Assembly (NCBI GenBank): GCA_019918135.1
Contig: WBZZ01003694.1
Coordinates: forward strand, 97,501-161,500
DNA from: Paulinella micropora
Lineage: Eukaryota > Cercozoa > Imbricatea > Euglyphida > Paulinellidae
Reading direction: 5' to 3'
Length of the DNA stretch: 64,000 nt
In this document: positions 51,383 to 61,399 of the stretch, in pieces
Numbering within the stretch: position 1 is the stretch's first letter
How the letters are laid out: the number at the start of each line of letters is the position of its first letter
The notes under the pieces: generated by a model
Databases searched by the model: none
The model's input: the letters and a program-made list of their open reading frames with translations, nothing else
What the model was told of the DNA's origin: nothing
Translations under genes and position numbers: made by a program

Positions 51383-52236
51383 GGCTTGAGAGTTCTTACG
51401 GAGTCACGCCTGACACAAAATGTGCCGGAATAAACAGACGCAAAAAACCGTGTAATGTTTCCGTTGAAAAATCAAAAGGAAAAGGAATATACGCAAATCA
51501 CGCGAAACGATTATCTTATGCGAGGTACTGCGGATATCACGCCACACAAGACCCAGATTATCCGGAGTTGGATTTGTCGGTAAGTCCCGTGTTGCGTCCC
51601 CCCAAATCTCCTTACTACCCAGACGAACGAGGTCTTAAAGCTGCGGCATTGGAAAAGTCTCATAAAATTACGCAAAGACTCGTTTTCGGGGAATTTGAAA
51701 CTTTACTTGACACCAAAATTTCCACAAGTCCACAAGTCTCGCAAAATATTCCGCAACAACCACGCAAACATAATCCATTTTCTAGTCTGCGGACCGGCCA
51801 GAGCAGAGAAGGGAGAGAAGAGAGTGGAGTGGATGAGGGAGAGCAACGACTTGGGCCCACTTCTGTCAACAAGTTTGGCAACCAAATAGGTCCCACCTCA
51901 CGACAACTCCAAATCTCTAGTTCTAGACCAATCACAGCACTCCCACCAACACAGACAACAAACACGCAACCCATCAACCCTCCCGTCATAACCTTCAAAG
52001 ATATAAATGAAATAGCTAAAACGTTGATGAATGAGTGCGTGAGGGGAATGAATGGAGAAGTGATGCGTGTCGTGAGTGGCGAGCTAGAGAGAGATGACTT
52101 TTTGACTGACATAGTAAGAGCAATAGAAGGAGTGTACTTGGAGAGAGCAGTCAGACAGAGTCCCATCACTACACCTCCACAACTCACAGAAGAGGGACAA
52201 GGTGAGGGTAGAGGAGTCTCTGAGGGTGAACTATAA
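51379..52236 (+). pseudogene. gag: Copy D Gag, Cys/His module segment
   Basis: Frame after the indel: KCAGINRRKKPC to YCGYH module and C-terminal helices, ending at the second shared TAA (52234). Confidence 0.84.
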
Positions 52237-52743
52237 ACAGAGACAGAGACAGAAGGAGAGACAGAGCATGTACTGATACATGTGAGAAAAAGAGTGATGA
52301 AAAAGAGAGACATGACAGTACAGGATAGTGGAGCAAGCACAGACATATCATGCAGAGAAGACAGATTGACGGATGTCGATGAGATAGACCCGGTAGAACT
52401 ACTGACAGGTAATGGAGAAAGGGAGTTGAGTAAGTCAGGAAGAGCTAGGCTGACTGTGATAGATGGGAAAGGAAGGCCTAGAGCAGTAGAAAAGAAGATG
52501 TTACTCGACACTACCTTACCAGTTAGCATAGTCTCTACAGGACAGATGGACCACAGACACAACAGATCAGTCATCCACCAAAACGGACAGTTAGTAATAC
52601 TCAAACACCCCATCCACATTAACGAGAGTGACATATTAGTAAGGGGAAGATTAACTAAGAGTATGATATATAGATGGGATGACGAATATGATGAACCATT
52701 GAAAGTCAACGAAAGATATGATCCTTTCGCAACAAGGGGGTAG
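52237..52743 (+). pseudogene. Copy D protease
   Basis: DSGASTDISC to TAG 52741; same as copy C. Confidence 0.84.
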
Positions 52744-52763
52744 AAGGGGAGGGAAGCCCCACA
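52734..52763 (+). promoter_or_regulatory. Candidate -1 frameshift site, copy D
   Basis: AAGGGGG, TAG, then the GGGG/CCCC hairpin, as in C and E. Confidence 0.55.
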
Positions 52764-53312
52764 AATGAGAACAAAAACAAGACAAGTAAGCATGAAGTAA
52801 ATAAGAGAGAGAAAGAATTACACGTAGATATAGTATTATATGAAGCTTACCCCAGAAAGTCAGACAAACCTAGAAAGATAGGAATCAAGCTTTTTCACTA
52901 TGCCTGTGGGCATTATGGGTTAACAAAGATGCGCCTATTGGCAAAAATTTTGAACATTAAGTTAGTTGGTGACGAGAGCGATGTGAGATTTTGCGAATCT
53001 TGCATGATAGGAAAGTCTAAACGTTTGCCACGTTTTGCAGTTAATACAATAGAAAGAGCCCAAAAGCCAGGTATAATTCTACACATAGACACATCAGGAC
53101 CGTGGGCAACTAGATCAATAGGTGGTAAACGGTATAAATTTTCGGTCACCGACGACTACTCACTGTTCATTCTTGACTTTTATTTAGCCCATAAGAATGA
53201 GTTTGTAGATTGCTTAAAACAAGCTGTAGCCTTTTATGAGAGACAGACAGGAAACAAAGTAAAGGAAATTCGTCGCAGATCAAGAATTCCATATTCCGGA
53301 GGAAGTCATTAA
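52740..53312 (+). pseudogene. pol: Copy D integrase, N-terminal part
   Basis: HHCC finger and first catalytic Asp (HIDTSG). One extra base at ~53273 (ATTCGTCGCAGAT; copy E has ATTCGCGCAGAT, copy C ATTCGTCCAGAT) throws the second Asp motif out of frame. Confidence 0.87.
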
Positions 53313-56235
53313 GTGGTGGAAAAATATTCGCTTTATTTGGAAAACCTCCGCGACAAACGATAAAGACGGGAATCCTATTGCGGAAAAAGTGAATGATATT
53401 ACGGCGGGGCCTGCACGAGCAATGAGATATCACGCTAAATTACCGCCGCAATTCTGGGCAGAATTAGAACACGCAGCAACAACCATTCACAACATACTAC
53501 CGGCAATTCACGGGGAACGCAAAGGAATTTCGCCTTATGAGCAGCTGTTAGGTAGAAAACCAACACTCTTTCATTTAAAACCAATAGGATGTATGGGTGT
53601 GTTACATATACCTAAGACTAAAGTGCGGAAGGGAGAGTACAGAGGGAAAAAGGTGATGCTAGTAGGATATGATCTATTTCGGGAACTATACCGCGTATGG
53701 GATGGTAAGAAGATAATTTCCGGAGTGAGAGATGTGAGATTTAATATTCACAAAATCGGTAAACAAGCTCATCCTCCTAAACTAGTGTCGTGGGATAATG
53801 ATGACTCTGAGGGGGAGAATGAGAATGAGAGCGAGCAACCACACACATCTCCACAAGCGTCACCACCCCAATCACCACCCCAATCACCACCTCAATCACC
53901 TAAGTCACCGCACAACGTCAACAACGACCACCCAACAACACACTTTGATGAAGTTGAGGGGGAGACAGAGAATGTTGATATCGATGCGAATGAGAATGAG
54001 CATGAAAATGAGCATGTGGAGAAGAATACATTGGATCACAAACATACACGCCTACACACAAGTCCAGAGCCACATTATCCACAACAATTACCCCCAGAGC
54101 ACAAGATCAAGCCACAAGAGCATACAAATGAACAAGATCCAACAGATCCACTAAAAATACATGAAAGAAGAGCATACGAAGAAAAATCACCACCATCTAA
54201 GGGATTAACGTGGGAGCAGAGTCAGAGAGTAACGGAGAGTAACATAATCCCCGGTAAAAGGCAGCGCAAGGCAGTAGAGAGATTTACCCCTAGCAATGAG
54301 CCCAAGAGAGAAAAGAGAGAGGCTCAAGAGCTAATAGGTAAGGTAGTAAGAGTGCCCGCGCGTGCATGGGGAGATGGATGGGCGAAGAAAAAGTACGGTG
54401 AGGGATGGGAGAGCATAGTACGAGTAGGGGTAGTCAGCAGAGTGAGTGACCCCAGAGATAGACTCGTAGTAAGAGACAGACCTCAGCCCACCCACATAGT
54501 TAAGTTTGAGGACGAAGAAGAACGGATGTTGAATTCGGAAATCCTCAAATACTCCGTGAAAGATCCCGAATACCCGTTACAAAGTCCCGCTAATATGTTT
54601 TTATGCGATGACCGTATGGTGGCAGATGAGATTCGTGATTTTTATTTGTATGTAGATATCAGAGTACCCAAAGATGTCATAGAGGAAGGTTTGACAGCTA
54701 AAGATGTTTTAGAGGGTATGAAAACAGAGCTAAAAGCTCTTCAATCCTTTAACACATACACATGGGTACCCCATAAGGAGGCAAGCAAGGCAGGAGTTAG
54801 TAAGATAGTTAGATTGACATGGGTTCACAAAGTAAAGTTAGATGAGAACGGGAAAAAGTTCATAAAGTCTCGTTTAGCTTTACGGGGAGATATGTTAGAA
54901 CCCGGTGTTAGCTATAACCCAGATCAGCTCTTTGTTCCTTGCGCCGCGCACCATTCACTTTTATTTCTCGCCAAACTAGCTGCCTGGCACAAACACAAAC
55001 TATACGGCATAGATTTTAAAAATGCATACCTAAATGCTCGTATGAATGACCCTGTTTATGCATATGCGCCAGAGAGTGTAGACAGAGAAGGGCATGAGGG
55101 GATGATATGGCGTATAGATGGTGCTTTATATGGTGCACCACAGGCAGGAAGAAGATGGTATGAGATATTAGCACCCAAGTTAGAGGAGCTAGGTTTTAGG
55201 TTGCTAGATTCAGACTTATGTATGTTTGTAGAAAATGATAAAGCTTTGAGAGAGGCGATAGTAGGGATATTTCATGTTGATGACTTGTTGTTCACCGCAC
55301 CAAACAAACAAGCATATGAGCGTTTTGCGTCCGCATTAGAAAAACATTTCCCGCTCAAAAGACTCGGTATTGCCCGTGAATTCAAAGGAATAGAGATAGA
55401 GCAATCGAACGGGAAAATAATTTTGCATCAGCGAAAATATCAGCAGCAGATACTAAAAGAGGTAGGCTACGATTCTGCTAAACCCGTTAGTACTCCAGCG
55501 CAAGAACATTTCACGGAACCGATGTCGGAATCAGCTAGCTTGCGAAAATTTTCAATTCCTAGTCTAGTTGGTCGTTTGCTATTTCTCGCAAAGATGACAA
55601 GACCCGATATAGAACAAGCACTAAATTCGGCAAGTGTCATGCAAACTATCGATAAGGGAATAACTTATGCGATGTTAGGCAGAATCTTTCGTTATTTAGT
55701 TAACTCTTATCGAGGTTTAGCTTACCATGAGCCTAAGTCAGAGCAAGAAGGGCAAACCTATCCAAAACTTTCCATGTGGCCCGACGCGGCTCACAAAGTT
55801 TGTAAGAAAACAGGGAAGTCCCGCACTGGATTCGTGATCCTATGGGGCAGCGATCCAGTTGCATGGTTATCAAAGCGACAGAGTCGCATCGCCCTGAGTT
55901 CCAATGATGCTGAAATATTTGCAGCAACTGAGTGCATTAGAGAGGGACTTGCACTAAAACACATTACACAAGAACTAAACATAGCCCAAAAGAGCCCGAT
56001 AGAATTATTCGAGGATAACTCTCAAACAGTCTTAGCGGCAGAGAGGGGTATGTCAGGTAATAGAACTAAACACTTACCTTTAGAATTACACTTTATGCAC
56101 CACCTACAGAGAGACGGTGAGATTAAGTTTGTAAAAGTAGGTACGAAGAAGCAGATAGGTGATGTAATGACAAAATATTTACCGAAAGAACAATTCGAGT
56201 ATTTACTTAACAAATTTACGGTAAAGCTCAAGTAA
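53275..56235 (+). CDS. pol: Copy D integrase remainder, RT and RNase H, open
   Basis: The frame is open from ~53275 (first ATG-like point 53389). It holds the second Asp (ADQEF), the catalytic Glu (AEKVN), the IN C-terminal region (PIGCMGVLHIPKTKV, MLVGYDLFRELYRVWDG), a Pro/Gln/Ser linker, full RT (YGIDFKNAYLNA, GAPQAGRRWYE, FHVDDLLF) and full RNase H to NKFTVKLK. The longest uninterrupted RT-RH frame in the array. Compared with A-C it has PMSE instead of LSE before the RNase H connection, a feature shared with E. Confidence 0.9.
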   Translation, partial: ADQEFHIPEEVIKWWKNIRFIWKTSATNDKDGNPIAEKVNDITAGPARAMRYHAKLPPQFWAELEHAATTIHNILPAIHGERKGISPYEQLLGRKPTLFHLKPIGCMGVLHIPKTKVRKGEYRGKKVMLVGYDLFRELYRVWDGKKIISGVRDVRFNIHKIGKQAHPPKLVSWDNDDSEGENENESEQPHTSPQASPPQSPPQSPPQSPKSPHNVNNDHPTTHFDEVEGETENVDIDANENEHENEHVEKNTLDHKHTRLHTSPEPHYPQQLPPEHKIKPQEHTNEQDPTDPLKIHERRAYEEKSPPSKGLTWEQSQRVTESNIIPGKRQRKAVERFTPSNEPKREKREAQELIGKVVRVPARAWGDGWAKKKYGEGWESIVRVGVVSRVSDPRDRLVVRDRPQPTHIVKFEDEEERMLNSEILKYSVKDPEYPLQSPANMFLCDDRMVADEIRDFYLYVDIRVPKDVIEEGLTAKDVLEGMKTELKALQSFNTYTWVPHKEASKAGVSKIVRLTWVHKVKLDENGKKFIKSRLALRGDMLEPGVSYNPDQLFVPCAAHHSLLFLAKLAAWHKHKLYGIDFKNAYLNARMNDPVYAYAPESVDREGHEGMIWRIDGALYGAPQAGRRWYEILAPKLEELGFRLLDSDLCMFVENDKALREAIVGIFHVDDLLFTAPNKQAYERFASALEKHFPLKRLGIAREFKGIEIEQSNGKIILHQRKYQQQILKEVGYDSAKPVSTPAQEHFTEPMSESASLRKFSIPSLVGRLLFLAKMTRPDIEQALNSASVMQTIDKGITYAMLGRIFRYLVNSYRGLAYHEPKSEQEGQTYPKLSMWPDAAHKVCKKTGKSRTGFVILWGSDPVAWLSKRQSRIALSSNDAEIFAATECIREGLALKHITQELNIAQKSPIELFEDNSQTVLAAERGMSGNRTKHLPLELHFMHHLQRDGEIKFVKVGTKKQIGDVMTKYLPKEQFEYLLNKFTVKLK

Positions 56236-56682
56236 TTTCGGGATTTGCGTGTCCACTCACCTATATTTGCTTTGAGTGTTTTGTGCAGTTTGTTGCTTGT
56301 TGCAGCAGCTTTGTTTTGCGCAGGGGTCAAGAGCCGTCGAGCCGAGGCTGGGTAGCCGACTGCCACGCGAGGCCGGCAGCCGCGAGGCTTTCCCTGGCTA
56401 ACTTAGCAATTTAAATTCTTTCTATCATTCTTTCTGTCCTAGAATAGGAAATCTAAATTTTTTTTTATTTTGCTACCCTCTACGGGAAGCGCTTGCAAAT
56501 TTTTGAACACATACATACTTCATACATGTTACTGCATGACTACACATATATACATACATAGAGGATGTGATGTAAATGGGAGTTGATATTTAACCTTCGG
56601 GTAACCCATAACTGATCCTCAACACTATTTTTTTCATATTTACACACTAATATAGCCTATGACTTGCGACTAAGGGGAGCGT
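56236..56682 (+). other. Copy D 3' noncoding region, forward GC-rich block
   Basis: GC-rich block at 56322-56416 in the C/D/E orientation; polypurine tract AAGGGGAGC before the LTR. Confidence 0.75.
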
Positions 56683-56987
56683 TGTAATGTACTACTAATA
56701 CCCGTTACTCCACCTAGTCAATTTACCGGTAATTTGGATAGTCTTAGTCATAGGCAGGTTCATAGGCCGGACAGTTATTAATACCTTTATTACTGACAAG
56801 GACACTTTCTAGAGTATTCGCGAATCATAGTCTGGAATGCCTAGAATCAAATGAGTATTACCATTCTGTAAAGGTCATAACATCATAAATTTGTGTGACC
56901 CAAAGTCATTAAAAGTCTTTTCTTCGGTTATTCTTTACCCTTAGCGGGGTAGCTTCCCTAAACTCTGCGTTTGAGTGATAGATTACT
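56683..56987 (+). repeat. Copia LTR shared by copies D and E
   Basis: 305 bp; 3 bp shorter than the others because CAGGCTATACCC is replaced by TCTTTACCC near 56930. Confidence 0.85.
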
Positions 56988-56989
56988 TT

Positions 56990-57005
56990 GGTTATGAGCC
57001 TTGTC
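56990..57005 (+). other. Putative primer-binding site with gag ATG (copy E)
   Basis: Same 16 bases as the other copies; ATG at 56994. Confidence 0.6.
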
Positions 57006-59990
57006 AAGGAGGCAAGCGTGCCAAAGCACGTATTGAGTCAAGTGCCCATATTCGAGGGCAACGACCAAAGCTTTTGGCCTTGGTCAAGCAAGTTTCAGAA
57101 GCACATGCAGGGGATATCTGTCCACGTGGCAGAGATGGTATCTGTGGCATTAGCCGACCCAGCTAAAGCCAAAAGGGATTTTCCTTACGACGAAGCAAGG
57201 GCTAAGACGGCAGAAGACTTAGAAGAGCCCGACACGCCCATAAGTGATAGTGAGGAAGATGAAGAGTCAGACACCTCTCAGAGAGGAAGACAGAGACCCC
57301 AGACAAAGAAAGAAGATATCAAACAGCCAGAAGGTTGGGATAAAATGACAGCAGAACAAAAGAGAGAGTGGAAAGAGAAAGAAGCAAGGAAAAAGAAAAG
57401 ACAAAGTATGAAACAACACACAAGAAGAAAGACAGCTATCCGCAAAGAGAAGAAATATTATGAAAGGATGAAAACTTTGCAGTTATGTCTGTCTGTGGCT
57501 TTTTCCAAAGACAATGTATCTAATTTCCTGCGAACACAGAAGACGAAAGGACCCATTGAAGAGTTGATAGTAGTAAGAGATCAATGGGGAGGCATTTCCG
57601 GAGCAGGTAGGTACATGTTAGAGGAAGAGTTTGAGAGAACGAGACCAAGGGCAGGTCAGAGGTATGTAGACTGGCTAAATGAATTTCTCGCAAAGAAAAT
57701 CCAGCTTGAAAGTTTACGTGGGGCGCCATTTTCCGATGAGGAAGCAAAGAGAAAGCTATTTAAGAAATTGCGCTACCATCCAGCTTTCGGGGATAAATTT
57801 CAGGTGGACCACTATGATCTCCCGGCCAGACTAAGACCAAATTTCTCGGAACTATGCGAAGCATCTAGGGAAAGATGGTTAATGTGGGAAGAAAAAGAAA
57901 GACGTAACAATTTCCGTGAGAGAAAAACCCAAATTCGCAAAGACAACAACAAGAAATCTCGGGATGGCAAGCAGCGGCAAGAGACCAATCTCCTGATGGA
58001 TAATAAAGGGAAAAGGGGAGACAATAAACCGGGACCAAAGACAGCTCCAAACTGGACGCTGAAAGTCACGTGTTTCGGATGTGATGCCAAAGGCCATACC
58101 ATGAGATATTGTCCGGTGATTTCGGAAAAGTTCCGCAAAGAAGGAAAATTAAAACGGAATCAAACGGAAGACAAAGGCACGGAACAAGAAAAGAACGAAC
58201 AAAAGAACAATTACAAAAACAAAAAGAAACCCTTTCATAAGAAAAAGAAAGCACTCACTTTGATAACAACCGGCAACGACAAAAACGAAGACGAACAAAG
58301 TGACTCTGATACAAACGTTGCTTTAATCCATATGGGGAACACTTATGATAAGAGCGATGATGATGAGGAAGAAAGAGAAAGAGATGACGAGCAACCAAGC
58401 TCACCTCATCACAAATCTACAAGTCCCCAAGCCCTTTTGAACGATACAAAGACTACACCTAGGGTAGGGAATAGACGTAGTGAGAGTGGAGAAGGACGGG
58501 AAGTGCGGTTAGTATCGGCCACCCTACGAGGTCCCTCCTCACTACGGGGAGAAGGCAAGGAAGAGCGGTTAGTATCCGCCACCCCACGATGTTCCCCAGT
58601 CACCCCTAACCCTAACGAAACTCCTTTGAGGCTTGAGAGTTCTTACGGAGTCACGCCTGACACAAAATGTGCCGGAATAAACAGACGCAAAAAACCGTGT
58701 AATGTTTCCGTTGAAAAATCAAAAGGAAAAGGAATATACGCAAATCACGCGAAACGATTATCTTATGCGAGGTACTGCGGATATCACGCCACACAAGACC
58801 CAGATTATCCGGAGTTGGATTTGTCGGTAAGTCCCGTGTTGCGTCCCCCCAAATCTCCTTACTACCCAGACGAACGAGGTCTTAAAGCTGCGGCATTGGA
58901 AAAGTCTCATAAAATTACGCAAAGACTCGTTTTCGGGGAATTTGAAACTTTACGTGACACCAAAATTTCCACAAGTCCACAAGTCTCGCAAAATATTCCG
59001 CAACAACCACGCAAACATAATCCATTTTCTAGTCAGCGGACCGGCCAGAGCAGAGAAGGGAGAGAAGAGAGTGGAGTGGATGAGGGAGAGCAACGACTTG
59101 GGCCCACTTCTGTCAACAAGTTTGGCAACCAAATAGGTCCCACCTCACAACAACTCCAAATCTCTAGTTCTAGACCAATCACAGCACTCCCACCAACACA
59201 GACAACAAACACGCAACCCATCAACCCTCCCGTCATAACCTTCAAAGATATAAATGAAATAGCTAAAACGTTGATGAATGAGTGCGTGAGGGGAATGAAT
59301 GGAGAAGTGATGCGTGTCGTGAGTGGCGAGCTAGAAAGAGATGACTTTTTGACTGACATAGTAAGAGCAATAGAAGGAATGTACTTGGAGAGAGCAGTCA
59401 GACAGAGTCCCATCACTACACCTCCACAACTCACAGAAGAGGGACAAGGTGAGGGTAGAGGAGTCTCTGAGGGTGAACTAGAAAGAGAGACAGAGACAGA
59501 AGGAGAGACAGAGCATGTACTGATACATGTGAGAAAAAGAGTGATGAAAAAGAGAGACATGACAGTACAGGATAGTGGAGCAAGCACAGACATATCATGC
59601 AGAGAAGACAGATTGACGAATGTCGATGAGATAGACCCGGTAGAACTACTGACAGGTAATGGAGAAAGGGAGTTGAGTAAGTCAGGAAGAGCTAGGCTGA
59701 CTGTGATAGATGGGAAAGGAAGGCCTAGAGCAGTAGAAAAGAAGATGTTACTCGACACTACCTTACCAGTTAGCATAGTCTCTACAGGACAGATGGACCA
59801 CAGACACAACAGATCAGTCATCCACCAAAACGGACAGTTAGTAATACTCAAACACCCCATCCACATTAACGAGAGTGACATATTAGTAAGGGGAAGATTA
59901 ACTAAGAGTATGATATACAGATGGGATGACGAATATGATGAACCATTGAAAGTCAACGAAAGATATGATCCTTTCGCAACAAGGGGGTAG
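56994..59990 (+). CDS. gag-pro: Copia Gag-protease polyprotein, intact
   Basis: 998 codons from the ATG inside the primer-binding site. Order: N-terminal Gag with FEGNDQSFWPW, acidic and basic segments, helical core, CCHC knuckle C360-x2-C-x4-H-x4-C373, Arg/Ser-rich repeat, a second Cys/His module (C559, C569, H585, C595, H598), helical region, and an aspartic protease with D860-SGA. The protease ends with this frame at TAG 59988, and integrase is in the -1 frame, so PR is made with Gag and IN-RT-RH only after recoding. In Ty1 the shift lies between Gag and PR, and in most copia elements there is none. The array's best template for the intact ORF1. Confidence 0.92.
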   Translation: MSLVKEASVPKHVLSQVPIFEGNDQSFWPWSSKFQKHMQGISVHVAEMVSVALADPAKAKRDFPYDEARAKTAEDLEEPDTPISDSEEDEESDTSQRGRQRPQTKKEDIKQPEGWDKMTAEQKREWKEKEARKKKRQSMKQHTRRKTAIRKEKKYYERMKTLQLCLSVAFSKDNVSNFLRTQKTKGPIEELIVVRDQWGGISGAGRYMLEEEFERTRPRAGQRYVDWLNEFLAKKIQLESLRGAPFSDEEAKRKLFKKLRYHPAFGDKFQVDHYDLPARLRPNFSELCEASRERWLMWEEKERRNNFRERKTQIRKDNNKKSRDGKQRQETNLLMDNKGKRGDNKPGPKTAPNWTLKVTCFGCDAKGHTMRYCPVISEKFRKEGKLKRNQTEDKGTEQEKNEQKNNYKNKKKPFHKKKKALTLITTGNDKNEDEQSDSDTNVALIHMGNTYDKSDDDEEERERDDEQPSSPHHKSTSPQALLNDTKTTPRVGNRRSESGEGREVRLVSATLRGPSSLRGEGKEERLVSATPRCSPVTPNPNETPLRLESSYGVTPDTKCAGINRRKKPCNVSVEKSKGKGIYANHAKRLSYARYCGYHATQDPDYPELDLSVSPVLRPPKSPYYPDERGLKAAALEKSHKITQRLVFGEFETLRDTKISTSPQVSQNIPQQPRKHNPFSSQRTGQSREGREESGVDEGEQRLGPTSVNKFGNQIGPTSQQLQISSSRPITALPPTQTTNTQPINPPVITFKDINEIAKTLMNECVRGMNGEVMRVVSGELERDDFLTDIVRAIEGMYLERAVRQSPITTPPQLTEEGQGEGRGVSEGELERETETEGETEHVLIHVRKRVMKKRDMTVQDSGASTDISCREDRLTNVDEIDPVELLTGNGERELSKSGRARLTVIDGKGRPRAVEKKMLLDTTLPVSIVSTGQMDHRHNRSVIHQNGQLVILKHPIHINESDILVRGRLTKSMIYRWDDEYDEPLKVNERYDPFATRG

Positions 59991-60010
59991 AAGGGGAGGG
60001 AAGCCCCACA
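59981..60010 (+). promoter_or_regulatory. Candidate -1 frameshift site, copy E
   Basis: ACA AGG GGG TAG; a slip at A-AGG-GGG gives AAG GGG GTA and enters the open integrase frame. GGGGAGGGAAGCCCC can form a 4-bp G:C hairpin just downstream. Confidence 0.58.
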
Positions 60011-61399
60011 AATGAGAACAAAAACAAGACAAGTAAGCATGAAGTAAATAAGAGAGAGAAAGAATTACACGTAGATATAGTATTATATGAAGCTTACCCC
60101 AGAAAGTCAGACAAACCTAGAAAGATAGGAATCAAGCTTTTTCACTATGCCTGTGGGCATTATGGGTTAACAAAGATGCGCCTATTGGCAAAAATTTTGA
60201 ACATTAAGTTAGTTGGTGACGAGAGCGATGTGAGATTTTGCGAATCTTGCATGATAGGAAAGTCTAAACGTTTGCCACGTTTTGCAGTTAATACAATAGA
60301 AAGAGCCCAAAAGCCAGGTATAATTCTACACATAGACACATCAGGACCGTGGGCAACTAGATCAATAGGTGGTAAACGGTATAAATTTTCGGTCACCGAC
60401 GACTACTCACTGTTCATTCTTGACTTTTATTTAGCCCATAAGAATGAGTTTGTAGATTGCTTAAAACAAGCTGTAGCCTTTTATGAGAGACAGACAGGAA
60501 ACAAAGTAAAGGAAATTCGCGCAGATCAAGAATTCCATATTCCGGAGGAAGTCATTAAGTGGTGGAAAAATATTCGCTTTATTTGGAAAACCTCCGCGAC
60601 AAACGATAAAGACGGGAATCCTATTGCGGAAAAAGTGAATGATATTACGGCGGGGCCTGCACGAGCAATGAGATATCACGCTAAATTACCGCCGCAATTC
60701 TGGGCAGAATTAGAACACGCAGCAACAACCATTCACAACATACTACCAGCAATTCACGGGGAACGCAAAGGAATTTCGCCTTATGAGCAGCTGTTAGGTA
60801 GAAAACCAACACTCTTTCATTTAAAACCAATAGGATGTATGGGTGTGTTACATATACCTAAGACTAAAGTGCGGAAGGGAGAGTACAGAGGGAAAAAGGT
60901 GATGCTAGTAGGATATGATCTATTTCGGGAACTATACCGCGTATGGGATGGTAAGAAAATAATTTCCGGAGTGAGAGATGTGAGATTTAATATTCACAAA
61001 ATCGGTAAACAAGCTCATCCTCCTAAACTAGTGTCGTGGGATAATGATGACTCTGAGGGGGAGAATGAGAATGAGAGCGAGCAACCACACACATCTCCAC
61101 AAGCGTCACCACCCAATCACCACCCCAATCACCACCTCAATCACCTAAGTCACCGCACAACGTCAACAACGACCACCCAACAACACACTTTGATGAAGTT
61201 GAGGGGGAGACAGAGAATGTTGATATCGATGCGAATGAGAATGAGCATGAAAATGAGCATGTGGAGAAGAATACATTGGATCACAAACATACACGCCTAC
61301 ACACAAGTCCAGAGCCACATTATCCACAACAATTACCCCCAGAGCACAAGATCAAGCCACAAGAGCATACAAATGAACAAGATCCAACAGATCCACTAA
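59987..61399 (+). pseudogene. pol: Copy E integrase, truncated by one missing C
   Basis: Open from the frameshift point; first ATG 60176, inside the finger region (HYACGHYGLTKM to FCESC). Catalytic residues: Asp at 60335 (HIDTSG), Asp at 60524 (RADQEF), Glu at 60629 (AEKVN), spacing D-x62-D-x34-E. The C-terminal module PIGCMGVLHIPKTKV is present. At ~61112 CCCC is CCC, and the last ~95 codons are His/Asn-rich out-of-frame sequence. A homopolymer error is possible. Confidence 0.88.

Larger units (their letters stand above)
49742..56987 (+). mobile_element. Copia array copy D
   Basis: Has the two shared TAA codons of B/C, a 1-base loss in gag (~51370) and a 1-base gain in integrase (~53273), but RT and RNase H are intact in one long frame. 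Confidence 0.93.
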
